Shown here: positions 1 to 5,178 of the stretch, one piece after another
How the letters are laid out: each line of letters begins with the position of its first letter
How positions within the stretch are numbered: position 1 is the first letter of the stretch
Source: Candidatus Latescibacterota bacterium
Lineage (GTDB): Bacteria; Latescibacterota; UBA2968; UBA8231
NCBI GenBank assembly: GCA_021295675.1
Contig: JAGWBY010000114.1
Location: 1 to 5,377, forward strand
Direction: 5' to 3'
DNA: 5,377 bases
Position numbers and translations under genes: made by a program
Notes under the pieces: generated by a model
The model's database searches: none
What the model saw: the letters and a program-made list of their open reading frames with translations, nothing else
What the model was told of the DNA's origin: nothing

Positions 1-29
1 CTTCACGAACAAAGGAAAAAGCAACAACC

Positions 30-58
30 CTGGATCCCCGATCGAGCCGGGGATGACA
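30..58. repeat. Dispersed palindromic repeat, copy 1 (dRS3-like)
   Basis: This is a 29-nt element running from CTGGATCCCCG to CGGGGATGACA. Its arms can pair as ATCCCCG with CGGGGAT. Its reverse complement matches 4912-4940 with one difference, and the similarity extends into the A-rich flank (11-29), which also carries AACAACC. Related elements lie at 1336-1392, 5234-5270 and 5309-5338. The layout resembles the ATTCCC-N-GGGAAT class of small bacterial repeats such as neisserial dRS3; that comparison is by shape only. No coding function is seen. Confidence 0.8.
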
Positions 59-80
59 AGAAATGCAAATGCCACATCCC

Positions 81-109
81 GGCGCCTGCGGGCGTGGCGA
101 CACCCCGCA
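81..109. repeat. GC-rich repeat shared with the right end of the window
   Basis: Bases 81-101 are the exact reverse complement of 5150-5170 (21 nt). Bases 97-109 (GGCGACACCCCGC) are the reverse complement of 4998-5010. The element can fold, with GCGGG near 88-92 pairing with CCCGC at the 3' end. It lies 22 nt from palindrome copy 1, and the right-end copy also has a palindrome on its corresponding side, so the two look like one composite repeat module in opposite orientations. Confidence 0.7.
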
Positions 110-130
110 AGACCTTCACCATTAGCCGCG

Positions 131-159
131 TTGCGGCTCGCCCGCGCTGGCGGTATCAT
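131..159 (+). promoter_or_regulatory. Possible sigma70 promoter for the DUF433 gene
   Basis: TTGCGG (131-136) and TATCAT (154-159) are separated by 17 nt. The -10 box matches five of six consensus bases and the -35 box only three. Transcription would start near 166, giving a leader of about 55 nt before the start codon at 221. The site is weak and could be chance in this GC-rich stretch. Confidence 0.3.
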
Positions 160-220
160 CTGAGAAGCCAGGTGCCGGACACTGGGCACAACCACCACAT
201 GTGATGGAAGGAGACCGAGG

Positions 221-397
221 ATGGAACGAATTACCGTCAATCCGAGAATACTCGGGGGGAAACCCATCATCGAAGGGACTCGCATATCCGTGGAATTCAT
301 CCTTGAGTTGCTCGCATCCGACGTGAGCGAGAAAGATATTCTGGCGGACTATCCGCACTTGAACCGGGAAGACATTCGCGCCTGCCTGAGACCGTAG
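221..397 (+). pseudogene. DUF433 family protein (antitoxin-type), C-terminally truncated
   Basis: The 58-residue product begins MERITVNPRILGGKPIIEGT, the conserved opening of DUF433 proteins (R-I-x-x-[ND]-P-x-I-x-x-G-K-P-x-I-x-G-T-R), and continues through LLASDVSEKDILADYPHL to NREDIRACL. The ATG at 221 is well supported by GGAAGGAG at 206-213 with a 7-nt spacer. Family members are usually about 70-80 residues and continue after this point with a short helix of the type YAAELA. Here the frame reads R-P-stop exactly where a GTAGGTCG-containing repeat begins (394), so the last helix appears to have been replaced by the repeat. DUF433 proteins are often antitoxins encoded beside a PIN-like (DUF5615) toxin, but no such partner is visible here. 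I infer a decayed orphan antitoxin. A short functional variant is possible because the helix-turn-helix-like core is intact. Confidence 0.75.
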
Positions 398-481
398 GTC
401 GAGGTAGGTCGGATTAGCAGAGCGTAATCCGACAATCCCAGCGTAACCCGGCAGAATTGTTGGATTACGCTACGCCAATCC
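394..481. repeat. REP-like pair of inverted palindromic units
   Basis: The first unit pairs GTCGGATTA (408-416) with TAATCCGAC (425-433) in a perfect 9-bp stem. The second unit (458-481) is a diverged inverted copy of the first: its reverse complement matches the first in 20 of 24 positions and also has the core AGCGTAATCC. The element is preceded by a tandem GTAGGTCG (394-401 and 404-411), which supplies the stop codon of the DUF433 gene. Two palindromes in opposite orientation are typical of REP/BIME-type elements mobilised by RAYT transposases; no such transposase is in the window. Confidence 0.75.
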
Positions 482-549
482 CCCCCCAGGCACTTGCGGC
501 AAGGCGACCGCTTGGGAGAAGATGGACCGGAGGGGGCGGTCCGCGCCTG

Positions 550-569
550 CCCTGAGCGAAGTCGAAGGA
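550..569. repeat. Short dispersed repeat CCTGAGCGAAGTCGAAGG
   Basis: This sequence recurs in many unrelated bacterial genomes as an intergenic repeat and, when translated by chance, gives an ALSEVEG-type string. It lies upstream of the nucleotidyltransferase gene and in frame with it, so an automatic caller could extend that gene back to 522. Its presence argues that the extension is not real coding sequence. A partial inverted match (TTCGCTCAG) occurs near 5104-5112. Confidence 0.55.
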
Positions 570-617
570 AGCGACGCCGAAGGGGTGCCGTCCCGAAACC
601 GCGTGTGCGGAGCCGCC

Positions 618-935
618 ATGATGCATGATCCGGTCCTCCAGGAATTCCTCGAAAAGATCACCCCGCTACGGAAGCACATCACGCGGGTGATCCTGTTCGG
701 GTCACGCGCACGGGGTGATGACCGCACGGATTCGGATTACGACCTGCTCATCGTCGTGCCCCGGAAAGACGACCATCTTCTCGACGGCTTATACGAGGGC
801 GTGATGGACGTGTTGCTCGCCCATGGCAGGCTAATTTCCCTGAAAATTTTCCCCGAAGCAGAGTTTGAACGGTTGACGCAGTTGCAGACGTCCTTCATGC
901 AACGGGTCAAGGCCGAAGGGGTGCCCCTTGGATAA
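618..935 (+). CDS. MNT-type nucleotidyltransferase (putative antitoxin of MNT/HEPN pair)
   Basis: The 105-residue protein is a minimal nucleotidyltransferase of the DNA polymerase beta fold. The signature GSX10DXD is clear: G28-S29, then D40-Y41-D42 within GSRARGDDRTDSDYDLLIVV. A third acidic residue, D64 in VMDVLLA, completes the expected metal-binding triad. Characterised MNT antitoxins (for example MntA) neutralise a HEPN RNase by transferring AMP to it; the same role here is inferred from the intact active site and the adjacent HEPN gene. The start is 618 or 621 (two consecutive ATGs), with weak GGAG at 609-612. An in-frame ATG at 522 would add 32 residues derived from a dispersed repeat and is rejected. 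The stop overlaps the HEPN start by 8 nt, so the two are translationally coupled. No clear promoter is visible upstream. Confidence 0.88.
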   Translation: MMHDPVLQEFLEKITPLRKHITRVILFGSRARGDDRTDSDYDLLIVVPRKDDHLLDGLYEGVMDVLLAHGRLISLKIFPEAEFERLTQLQTSFMQRVKAEGVPLG

Positions 936-1326
936 GGTGCAGCAAGAGCACATCGCCGGCTATCTGGCGAAGGCGCGCGCGAAGCTCCGCGTGGCGCGGG
1001 AACTGGTCAAGCAGCACGAATGGGATGACGTGGTCTCACGAGCCTACTATGCGGCCTTTCACGCGGCACAAGCCGTGTTGCTGGCGGAAGGGCACCAGGC
1101 GGAGACCCACCGGGGTCTGCTGACGCTGTTCAGCTTGGTGTTGGTCAAGACCGGCAAGTTCGAGAAAAAATGGGGAAAGTTCCTGGCAAACCTGAAGGAC
1201 GACCGCGAAGCCGGAGACTATGAAGCATTGTCGTACCTCGATGAACAGACGGCGGGCCGTGCGCTGGCCGAAGCCGAGGAATTTGTGGAAAAGGTTGAGG
1301 ACTTTCTCGGGCAACGAAGCAAGTAA
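928..1326 (+). CDS. HEPN domain protein (UPF0332-like), putative RNase toxin
   Basis: This 132-residue, mostly helical protein has the HEPN hallmark SRAYYAAFHAA: R38 and H45 form an Rx6H motif, within the Rx4-6H range of active HEPN RNases. A second conserved patch, REAGDY (93-98), also fits UPF0332-type HEPN proteins, and the C-terminal helix is rich in Glu and Lys. In such pairs the HEPN protein cleaves RNA and the MNT protein holds it inactive; here that is inferred from motifs and context. The start is TTG at 928, chosen because GAAGGGG (915-921) sits 6 nt upstream and the ORF overlaps the MNT gene by 8 nt. An in-frame GTG at 937 is less well placed. Length and domain are complete. A housekeeping role in small-molecule or RNA binding cannot be excluded, because some HEPN proteins are not toxins. 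Confidence 0.87.
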   Translation: MDKVQQEHIAGYLAKARAKLRVARELVKQHEWDDVVSRAYYAAFHAAQAVLLAEGHQAETHRGLLTLFSLVLVKTGKFEKKWGKFLANLKDDREAGDYEALSYLDEQTAGRALAEAEEFVEKVEDFLGQRSK

Positions 1327-1335
1327 GCTCCTGTC

Positions 1336-1392
1336 CGTCATTCCCGATCCTCGATTACAAACGTCAAGGACAGGCTCTGATCGGGAATCCAG
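1336..1392. repeat. Dispersed palindromic repeat, copy 2, with enlarged loop
   Basis: ATTCCCGATC (1340-1349) pairs perfectly with GATCGGGAAT (1379-1388) around a 29-nt loop, much larger than the 6-7 nt loops of copies 1, 3 and 5. A second inverted pair, CTGTCC (1331-1336) with GGACAG (1368-1373), overlaps it. The right flank (CCAGTGTCGTTTCTTTTT) matches, in inverted orientation, the flank of the copy at 5309-5338. It starts 10 nt after the HEPN stop and may help end that transcript. Confidence 0.7.
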
Positions 1393-1521
1393 TGTCGTTT
1401 CTTTTTGTCTTCGTACCCGCGCGATCTCATGGCGCGTTCTTTGTCGTGAATACGCACAAAAACAGTCCCGCATGCCTCACACAATCAAAAAAGAAATAAC
1501 GAAAAAAGAAACACAAAAGGG

Positions 1522-1550
1522 TTGACTTACCCACCGGCTATTCGTACAAT
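1522..1550 (+). promoter_or_regulatory. Distal sigma70-type promoter (P1) of the lipoprotein gene
   Basis: TTGACT (1522-1527), a 17-nt spacer and TACAAT (1545-1550) each match the sigma70 consensus in five of six bases with optimal spacing. The run TTGACTTACCCACC is repeated exactly in P2. Transcription would begin near 1557, giving a leader of about 180 nt before the ATG at 1735. Confidence 0.7.
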
Positions 1551-1635
1551 CCCAAACAGTCTTTTTGATCTTGTATCGTTCTATTTCTTTCCAATCAGCA
1601 ATCATTCAAAAAAGGATTTTACAGGAGAGGAAGGC

Positions 1636-1664
1636 TTGACTTACCCACCCGCCGAACGTAGAAT
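1636..1664 (+). promoter_or_regulatory. Proximal sigma70-type promoter (P2) of the lipoprotein gene
   Basis: TTGACT (1636-1641), a 17-nt spacer and TAGAAT (1659-1664) form a strong promoter. It shares TTGACTTACCCACC with P1, so the identity covers the -35 box and the first half of the spacer. The predicted start near 1671 gives a leader of about 64 nt, followed by AAAGGAG at 1718-1724. Confidence 0.75.
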
Positions 1665-1734
1665 CGTGCGAAACACGCGAATAGTATACTCGACCTACTC
1701 TCTATAACTTATCAATCAAAGGAGATAAGACAAC

Positions 1735-3180
1735 ATGGACATGAAACGATTCTTCTTGTATGCAATCGTAATTGCTGCCTTGGCCTTGGCCGGGTGCGGT
1801 GGCAATGGGGGAGGTGGGATGGCAATGCCTGAGGATTGCCCGGCGGGTGAGCAACGGAATACGGCCGGTGATTGCGTGCCCATACAACCTCCCACCCCAA
1901 CTGAAGACGCAACGGCAGCGGCAATCGCCACGGCAATCGGCGCCGACGACGCAGCGCGGCCGACAATCGTCACACCGACGTTGACCAGTGCCGCCGGCGA
2001 GGCCACAGTCTCAATAACAGATGCTAACGGCGATCTCACCCCTACCGGTTCTGTCGTCCCGTTTATGGAGGGGGATAGTCCTCCCACTATAGATGGCTGG
2101 CAGGGCAGCACCCATTCACGCACGGTAAACAATGTAGTGGAAACGGTCACGGTCTATAACGATGTCGACCCATTGGGCCCCGAAGCGTGGCTTACCTGGT
2201 ATGATGGTACCAGCAGGCCTGGCACCGGGACGAGTGATGCCGATAATACGACCGGATTGGTGACTCTCGTGACTTCAGATGACTCAGGCACCACGGACGT
2301 GAACGAACTTGAAGTACTATTGAATTTAATCGACGTACCTGCTTTCCCGACAGGAGATAGGCAAACCTTCGCTTTTGCTGAAGACGAAGAGACACCTGGA
2401 ATGTTCAATGATACTTCAGGGATGTTTACATGTGCCCAGGCGGGCGGTTGCGAAGTGATCACCGACATGGACGGTGAAATTACTGCCATCAGAGGCGAAT
2501 GGAACTTCACCCCAACAATAGGGATGGACCAGACGATTGCTGATATTGAAGTTCAAGGCGTAATACCGGACGGGGACTACCTGCAGTTCGGGTATTGGCT
2601 AGTAGCCACTGAGGGAGACGACGAGACAACCTATGGGATCGCGACCTTTTTTGATGGCGCCGACGCCTTTACAGTTGCAAATGTTGCTGCGCTTGAGGGC
2701 TCGGCGACTTATACAGGCAAGGCTACCGGTATGTTTGTCACGACGTCGGGTACGGGTGACAATAAGATTTCGACCGGTTCCGGCCAGTTCACGGCGGACG
2801 CTACCCTAACGGCGAATTTTAGTATGACGGACGACATAGCAGATGAAGATGCGTTCAGCATCAGTGGCACAGTGGATAACTTCAGCAGTGCGAGTGCGGA
2901 TGACATCAATGGGAACTGGAGTGTTTCTTTGGGCCAAGCCCGATTTTCTACTCCTACGCGGGGGACTGTTGATCCGAACACAGGAGTGGCTCCCATTACT
3001 GCTCACGCTGCCCACACTAACGTCTTCGACGGTACCACAACGGGTGGTGGAACATGGAACGGCGGGTTCTTCGGCAACCCAACAGGTGGTGCTGAGACAG
3101 ACCCGACCGGCGTTGCCGGCGAATTCACTGCCGGGTTCGACGACGGGAACGTGATCGGCGCGTTCGGCGCGACGCGGTAA
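1735..3180 (+). CDS. TbpB-like surface lipoprotein, putative Slam cargo
   Basis: The 481-residue protein has a lipoprotein signal: M-D-M-K-R, a hydrophobic stretch, and lipobox LALAGC with the lipidated cysteine at C21. A glycine-rich tether follows (GGNGGGG), with no aspartate at +2, so sorting to the outer membrane is expected. A short region with C35 and C47 leads into a beta-rich middle domain (about 120-310) holding a small cysteine pair (C233, C239). Residues about 320-481 look like an eight-strand TbpB-type barrel: EGSATYTGKATGMFV, alternating strands, GTWNGGFFGN, and the terminal AGEFTAGFDDGNVIGAFGAT. That ending is typical of transferrin-binding-protein-B-like and other Slam-dependent lipoproteins. 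The start at 1735 is supported by AAAGGAG at 1718-1724; the second ATG (1741) is too far from it. Two tandem promoters precede it and a terminator follows. Ligand unknown; only one lobe is seen where true TbpB has two, so transferrin binding should not be assumed. Confidence 0.82.
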   Translation: MDMKRFFLYAIVIAALALAGCGGNGGGGMAMPEDCPAGEQRNTAGDCVPIQPPTPTEDATAAAIATAIGADDAARPTIVTPTLTSAAGEATVSITDANGDLTPTGSVVPFMEGDSPPTIDGWQGSTHSRTVNNVVETVTVYNDVDPLGPEAWLTWYDGTSRPGTGTSDADNTTGLVTLVTSDDSGTTDVNELEVLLNLIDVPAFPTGDRQTFAFAEDEETPGMFNDTSGMFTCAQAGGCEVITDMDGEITAIRGEWNFTPTIGMDQTIADIEVQGVIPDGDYLQFGYWLVATEGDDETTYGIATFFDGADAFTVANVAALEGSATYTGKATGMFVTTSGTGDNKISTGSGQFTADATLTANFSMTDDIADEDAFSISGTVDNFSSASADDINGNWSVSLGQARFSTPTRGTVDPNTGVAPITAHAAHTNVFDGTTTGGGTWNGGFFGNPTGGAETDPTGVAGEFTAGFDDGNVIGAFGATR

Positions 3181-3232
3181 GTCACCAAGCCACAGCATCG
3201 GCCCGCGTAGCGGACCGTATTCTACTTAAGAC

Positions 3233-3267
3233 AAAAGAAGGGCAGCTAACGGCTGCCCTTCTTTTTT
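3233..3267 (+). terminator. Strong intrinsic terminator between cargo and Slam genes
   Basis: A perfect 14-bp stem forms between AAAAGAAGGGCAGC (3233-3246) and GCTGCCCTTCTTTT (3252-3265), with loop TAACG and a run of six T (3262-3267). The arrangement could also act in reverse because of the A4 on its left side. It lies 53 nt after the lipoprotein stop, and its T run ends only three bases before the ATG of the Slam gene, so it may work as an attenuator controlling read-through into that gene. Confidence 0.9.
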
Positions 3268-3270
3268 GCC

Positions 3271-4875
3271 ATGACAACAGTTCTTTCCGCACTCATCGTC
3301 CTGTTCCTCTTCCATGCCCCGCCGACCCTGGCCGCGTCCGGCGATCCTGATCCTCAAGCGGAAACCCCGTCTGCTTTCACACCGGAGGCGCCGCCGGAAG
3401 CGTGCCGGGACTGCGCGGGCGTGCAATATTATCGCCCGTCCGCGGCTGGTCGGTCGGCCCCCCTCACCCCAGCCCTCTCCTTCCAGGGGAGCGGGGGTGA
3501 AGAGGGCCAGGGGAGAGGGCCGTCGAAGGGCACGTCCGGCGCGCCGGTAAAGCTCGAACCTGAGGGTCCCGCCAGGCGGACCCACCTGTCCTCCGATCCG
3601 CGCGTCAATGCCGCGCGGAGACTGCTCGAACGCAACCGTTTTGCCGAGGCGTTGGCGATCCTGCGGCCGCTGGCTACGGACCATCCGGACCAGACGGACG
3701 TGCGATTTCTCCTGGGCCTGGCCGCCAGCCGGGGGTCCCAGACAACCGGGCTCGAGGACGAGATACGGCTCGCGCTCCTGGACGAGGCCATTGCGGCCTT
3801 CCGGTCCATCCTGATCCGCCAGCCGGGACTCGTGCGCGTGCGTTTGGAACTGGCCCTGGCCTTTTATCTGAAGGAGAATGACCAGTTGGCTCGCGAGCAT
3901 TTCGAACGGGCCCTGGTCGGGAAGCCGCCCGAGGCCCTGGTGGCCAACATCAACCGGTTTCTGACCGTCATGCGCGCGCGGCGCCGCTGGCAAGGGTATT
4001 TCGGGTTCTCCATTGCCCCGGATACCAATATCAACGCCGCGTCTGACGCGGACGTCATCTATATCAACGTTAACGGCCAGAGCCTGCCGTTCAGCCGGGG
4101 TGCGCAGGGCCGCGTCAGTTCCGGTATCGGCATCGTGGGCTGGGGCGGCGGTGAATACCAGTATCCGCTGGCCGAACGCTGGCGCCTGCGCACGGGCATC
4201 AATGTCAACCACCGTGAGTACAAAGGGAGCCAATTCGACCAGACGTTCATCGGCGGCTTCGTGGGGCCGCGGTGGCTGATCACCCCGGCGACCGAAATAA
4301 GCCTGTTGGCCACCGCCAGCCAGCGTTGGTTCGGCGGCTCCAGCTTCAACTACGATTACGGCACGCGCCTGGAAGTGGAGCACCGGGTCTTCGCAGGCCT
4401 GCGGCTGAGCGGCCGGGCCATGTGGAGCGACCGCAAATACCAGCAGCTGAAGTTCCTGGAGGGGCCGCTTATGGTGTTCTCCCTGGGCACGAACTACGTG
4501 CTCTTCCCGACCGTGCAGGTCAACGCCCTGGTGGGGTATCAGCAGCAGGAGGCGGTGGCGAACCGCTGGAACAGCGCCGGGTACTGGACGCGGGTGGGCA
4601 CGAACGTGGCCTTGCCGTGGGGTTTTACCGTGGGCGCGAGCGCCGAGTTCCGGTGGACGAATTACGAGGCGGGGTGGCCTGTTCCGTTCAGGCCTGATGG
4701 CTCCGCCCGCCGGGACCAGACCCGCATCCTGTCGGCCACGCTCCTCAACCGGGCGATCACGGTGTTCGGGTTCAGCCCCCAGGTCGCGTTCTCCAACCAA
4801 GTCCGCGAATCCAACGCGCAACTGTTCGACTTCAAACGCAACCTCGTGGAAATGCGCTGGGTCCGGCAGTTTTAA
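3271..4875 (+). CDS. Slam-type outer-membrane protein (TPR + DUF560 barrel), type XI secretion
   Basis: Slam proteins move lipoproteins across the outer membrane to the cell surface. This 534-residue protein has the expected order: signal peptide (hydrophobic residues 4-14, likely cleavage after PTLA), a variable linker (about 25-108), TPR-like helices (about 109-235, e.g. NRFAEALAILRPLATDHPDQ), then a beta-barrel from about 238 to 534. DUF560 hallmarks are RRRWQGYFGFSIAPDTNIN (237-255), the closing GFSPQVAFSNQVRESNAQLF (500-519) and a last residue F534, as used for BAM insertion. The size is similar to known Slams (about 490-550). The upstream lipoprotein is its likely cargo. ATG 3271 is the only usable start, because an in-frame TAA lies at 3247-3249. 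It has no Shine-Dalgarno site, and the signal peptide lacks a basic residue, both odd. A palindromic repeat sits in frame in the linker (residues about 64-83). Confidence 0.87.
   Translation: MTTVLSALIVLFLFHAPPTLAASGDPDPQAETPSAFTPEAPPEACRDCAGVQYYRPSAAGRSAPLTPALSFQGSGGEEGQGRGPSKGTSGAPVKLEPEGPARRTHLSSDPRVNAARRLLERNRFAEALAILRPLATDHPDQTDVRFLLGLAASRGSQTTGLEDEIRLALLDEAIAAFRSILIRQPGLVRVRLELALAFYLKENDQLAREHFERALVGKPPEALVANINRFLTVMRARRRWQGYFGFSIAPDTNINAASDADVIYINVNGQSLPFSRGAQGRVSSGIGIVGWGGGEYQYPLAERWRLRTGINVNHREYKGSQFDQTFIGGFVGPRWLITPATEISLLATASQRWFGGSSFNYDYGTRLEVEHRVFAGLRLSGRAMWSDRKYQQLKFLEGPLMVFSLGTNYVLFPTVQVNALVGYQQQEAVANRWNSAGYWTRVGTNVALPWGFTVGASAEFRWTNYEAGWPVPFRPDGSARRDQTRILSATLLNRAITVFGFSPQVAFSNQVRESNAQLFDFKRNLVEMRWVRQF
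3460..3519. repeat. Palindromic genomic repeat inserted in frame within the Slam gene
   Basis: The segment runs from CCCCTCACCCCAGCCCTCTC to GGGGAGAGGG. CCCTCTCC (3473-3480) can pair with GGAGAGGG (3512-3519), and CCCTCT with AGAGGG (3501-3506). It encodes LTPALSFQGSGGEEGQGRG (residues 65-83). On the reverse strand it reads as the familiar PLEGEGWGEG string. This type of CTCACCCC/CCCTCTCC repeat is widespread between genes in many bacteria. Here it sits in the low-complexity linker between signal peptide and TPR helices, where an insertion should be tolerated. Confidence 0.7.
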
Positions 4876-4911
4876 GACTCTCTCCTGTCATTCTCGACAT
4901 TTTTTCTTTTG

Positions 4912-4940
4912 TGTCATCCCCGGCTTGATCGGGGATCCAG
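4912..4940. repeat. Dispersed palindromic repeat, copy 3
   Basis: ATCCCCG (4916-4922) pairs with CGGGGAT (4930-4936) around a 7-nt loop. The copy is inverted relative to 30-58, with one mismatch over 29 nt, and shares the flank GGTTGTT plus a T-rich tract. It lies 37 nt after the Slam stop codon. A decayed half (GTCATTCTCGAC, 4887-4898) precedes it. Confidence 0.8.
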
Positions 4941-4956
4941 GGTTGTTTTCTTTTTC

Positions 4957-5024
4957 ATGCGGGGTTTCGCCCCCACACGACGAGGTTCCGGGGAAATGCG
5001 GGGTGTCGCCCCCGCACGACGAGG
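4957..5024 (+). repeat. Direct pair of 29-nt GC-rich repeats
   Basis: ATGCGGGGTTTCGCCCCC... (4957-4985) and ATGCGGGGTGTCGCCCCC... (4996-5024) differ at two positions and are separated by 10 nt. Each ends in CACGACGAGG. The second can fold as GCGGGG with CCCCGC. A piece of the unit (GCGGGGTGTCGCC) occurs inverted at 97-109. Only two copies exist and the spacing is too short for a CRISPR array. Confidence 0.75.
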
Positions 5025-5048
5025 CCCTTTTGTTTCGGCAAAAGGACC
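5023..5048. repeat. Hairpin repeat around CCTTTTG / CAAAAGG
   Basis: GGCCCTTTTG (5023-5032) pairs with CAAAAGGACC (5039-5048) around loop TTTCGG, with one mismatch. It directly abuts the 29-nt repeat pair, so the two may form one larger repeated unit. Confidence 0.5.
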
Positions 5049-5149
5049 CAAAACCATTGGCGCCCGTGCGTGGCCTCCCGATTGTGAGGGCTGCGGAACT
5101 CGCTTCGCTCAGACAGTCCTCGCCCCCATATTGAATTCGGGACTGCGGC

Positions 5150-5170
5150 GTCGCCACGCCCGCAGGCGCC
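5150..5170. repeat. GC-rich repeat, inverted copy of 81-101
   Basis: This is a perfect 21-nt reverse complement of the left-end element. As at the left end, a dRS3-like sequence follows on its GGCGCC side (TGTCATCC at 5213), with a longer gap of 42 nt instead of 22 nt. Confidence 0.75.
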
Positions 5171-5178
5171 AGGTCATG

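Larger units (their letters stand above)
1327..1734. other. Long intergenic leader upstream of the lipoprotein gene
   Basis: This 408-bp stretch has no convincing gene. It holds a dRS3-like palindrome (1336-1392), a small GC hairpin (CGCGC 1418-1422 with GCGCG 1432-1436) whose core recurs inverted at 5184-5196, then an A-rich segment, then two tandem promoters (1522-1550 and 1636-1664). It is clearly more AT-rich than the flanking genes from about 1440 onward. An open frame across 1522-1707 exists only because the stretch lacks stops; its composition and the promoter boxes inside it argue against coding. Confidence 0.6.

Noticed and set aside
522..617. N-terminal extension of the MNT protein from ATG 522
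   Set aside because: The added residues are the translation of a dispersed repeat and do not belong to the nucleotidyltransferase fold. ATG 618 or 621 gives a normal-length MNT protein.
1036..1473. Minus-strand open frame across the HEPN gene
   Set aside because: It is antisense to a well-supported HEPN gene and has no ribosome site or recognisable motif.
1522..1707. Open frame of 61 codons across the leader, with a TYPPA repeat and a good AGGAG before TTG 1636
   Set aside because: The repeated residues come from the two copies of the promoter sequence, which happen to be a multiple of three apart. A 23-codon leader peptide from TTG 1636 cannot be excluded, but it would start inside the P2 -35 box and so could be made only from P1 transcripts.
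3226..4821. Long open frame (531 codons) on the minus strand opposite the Slam gene
   Set aside because: It is an antisense shadow of a GC-rich gene. Its composition is rich in Arg, Gly, Pro and Ala with no recognisable domain, and the plus-strand frame has clear Slam motifs.
4887..4906. Possible terminator directly after the Slam gene
   Set aside because: TGTC/GACA gives only a 4-bp stem before the T run. It looks like a decayed half of the dRS3-like repeat.
4957..5024. Possible CRISPR array
   Set aside because: There are only two repeats with a 10-nt spacer, no further units and no cas genes.
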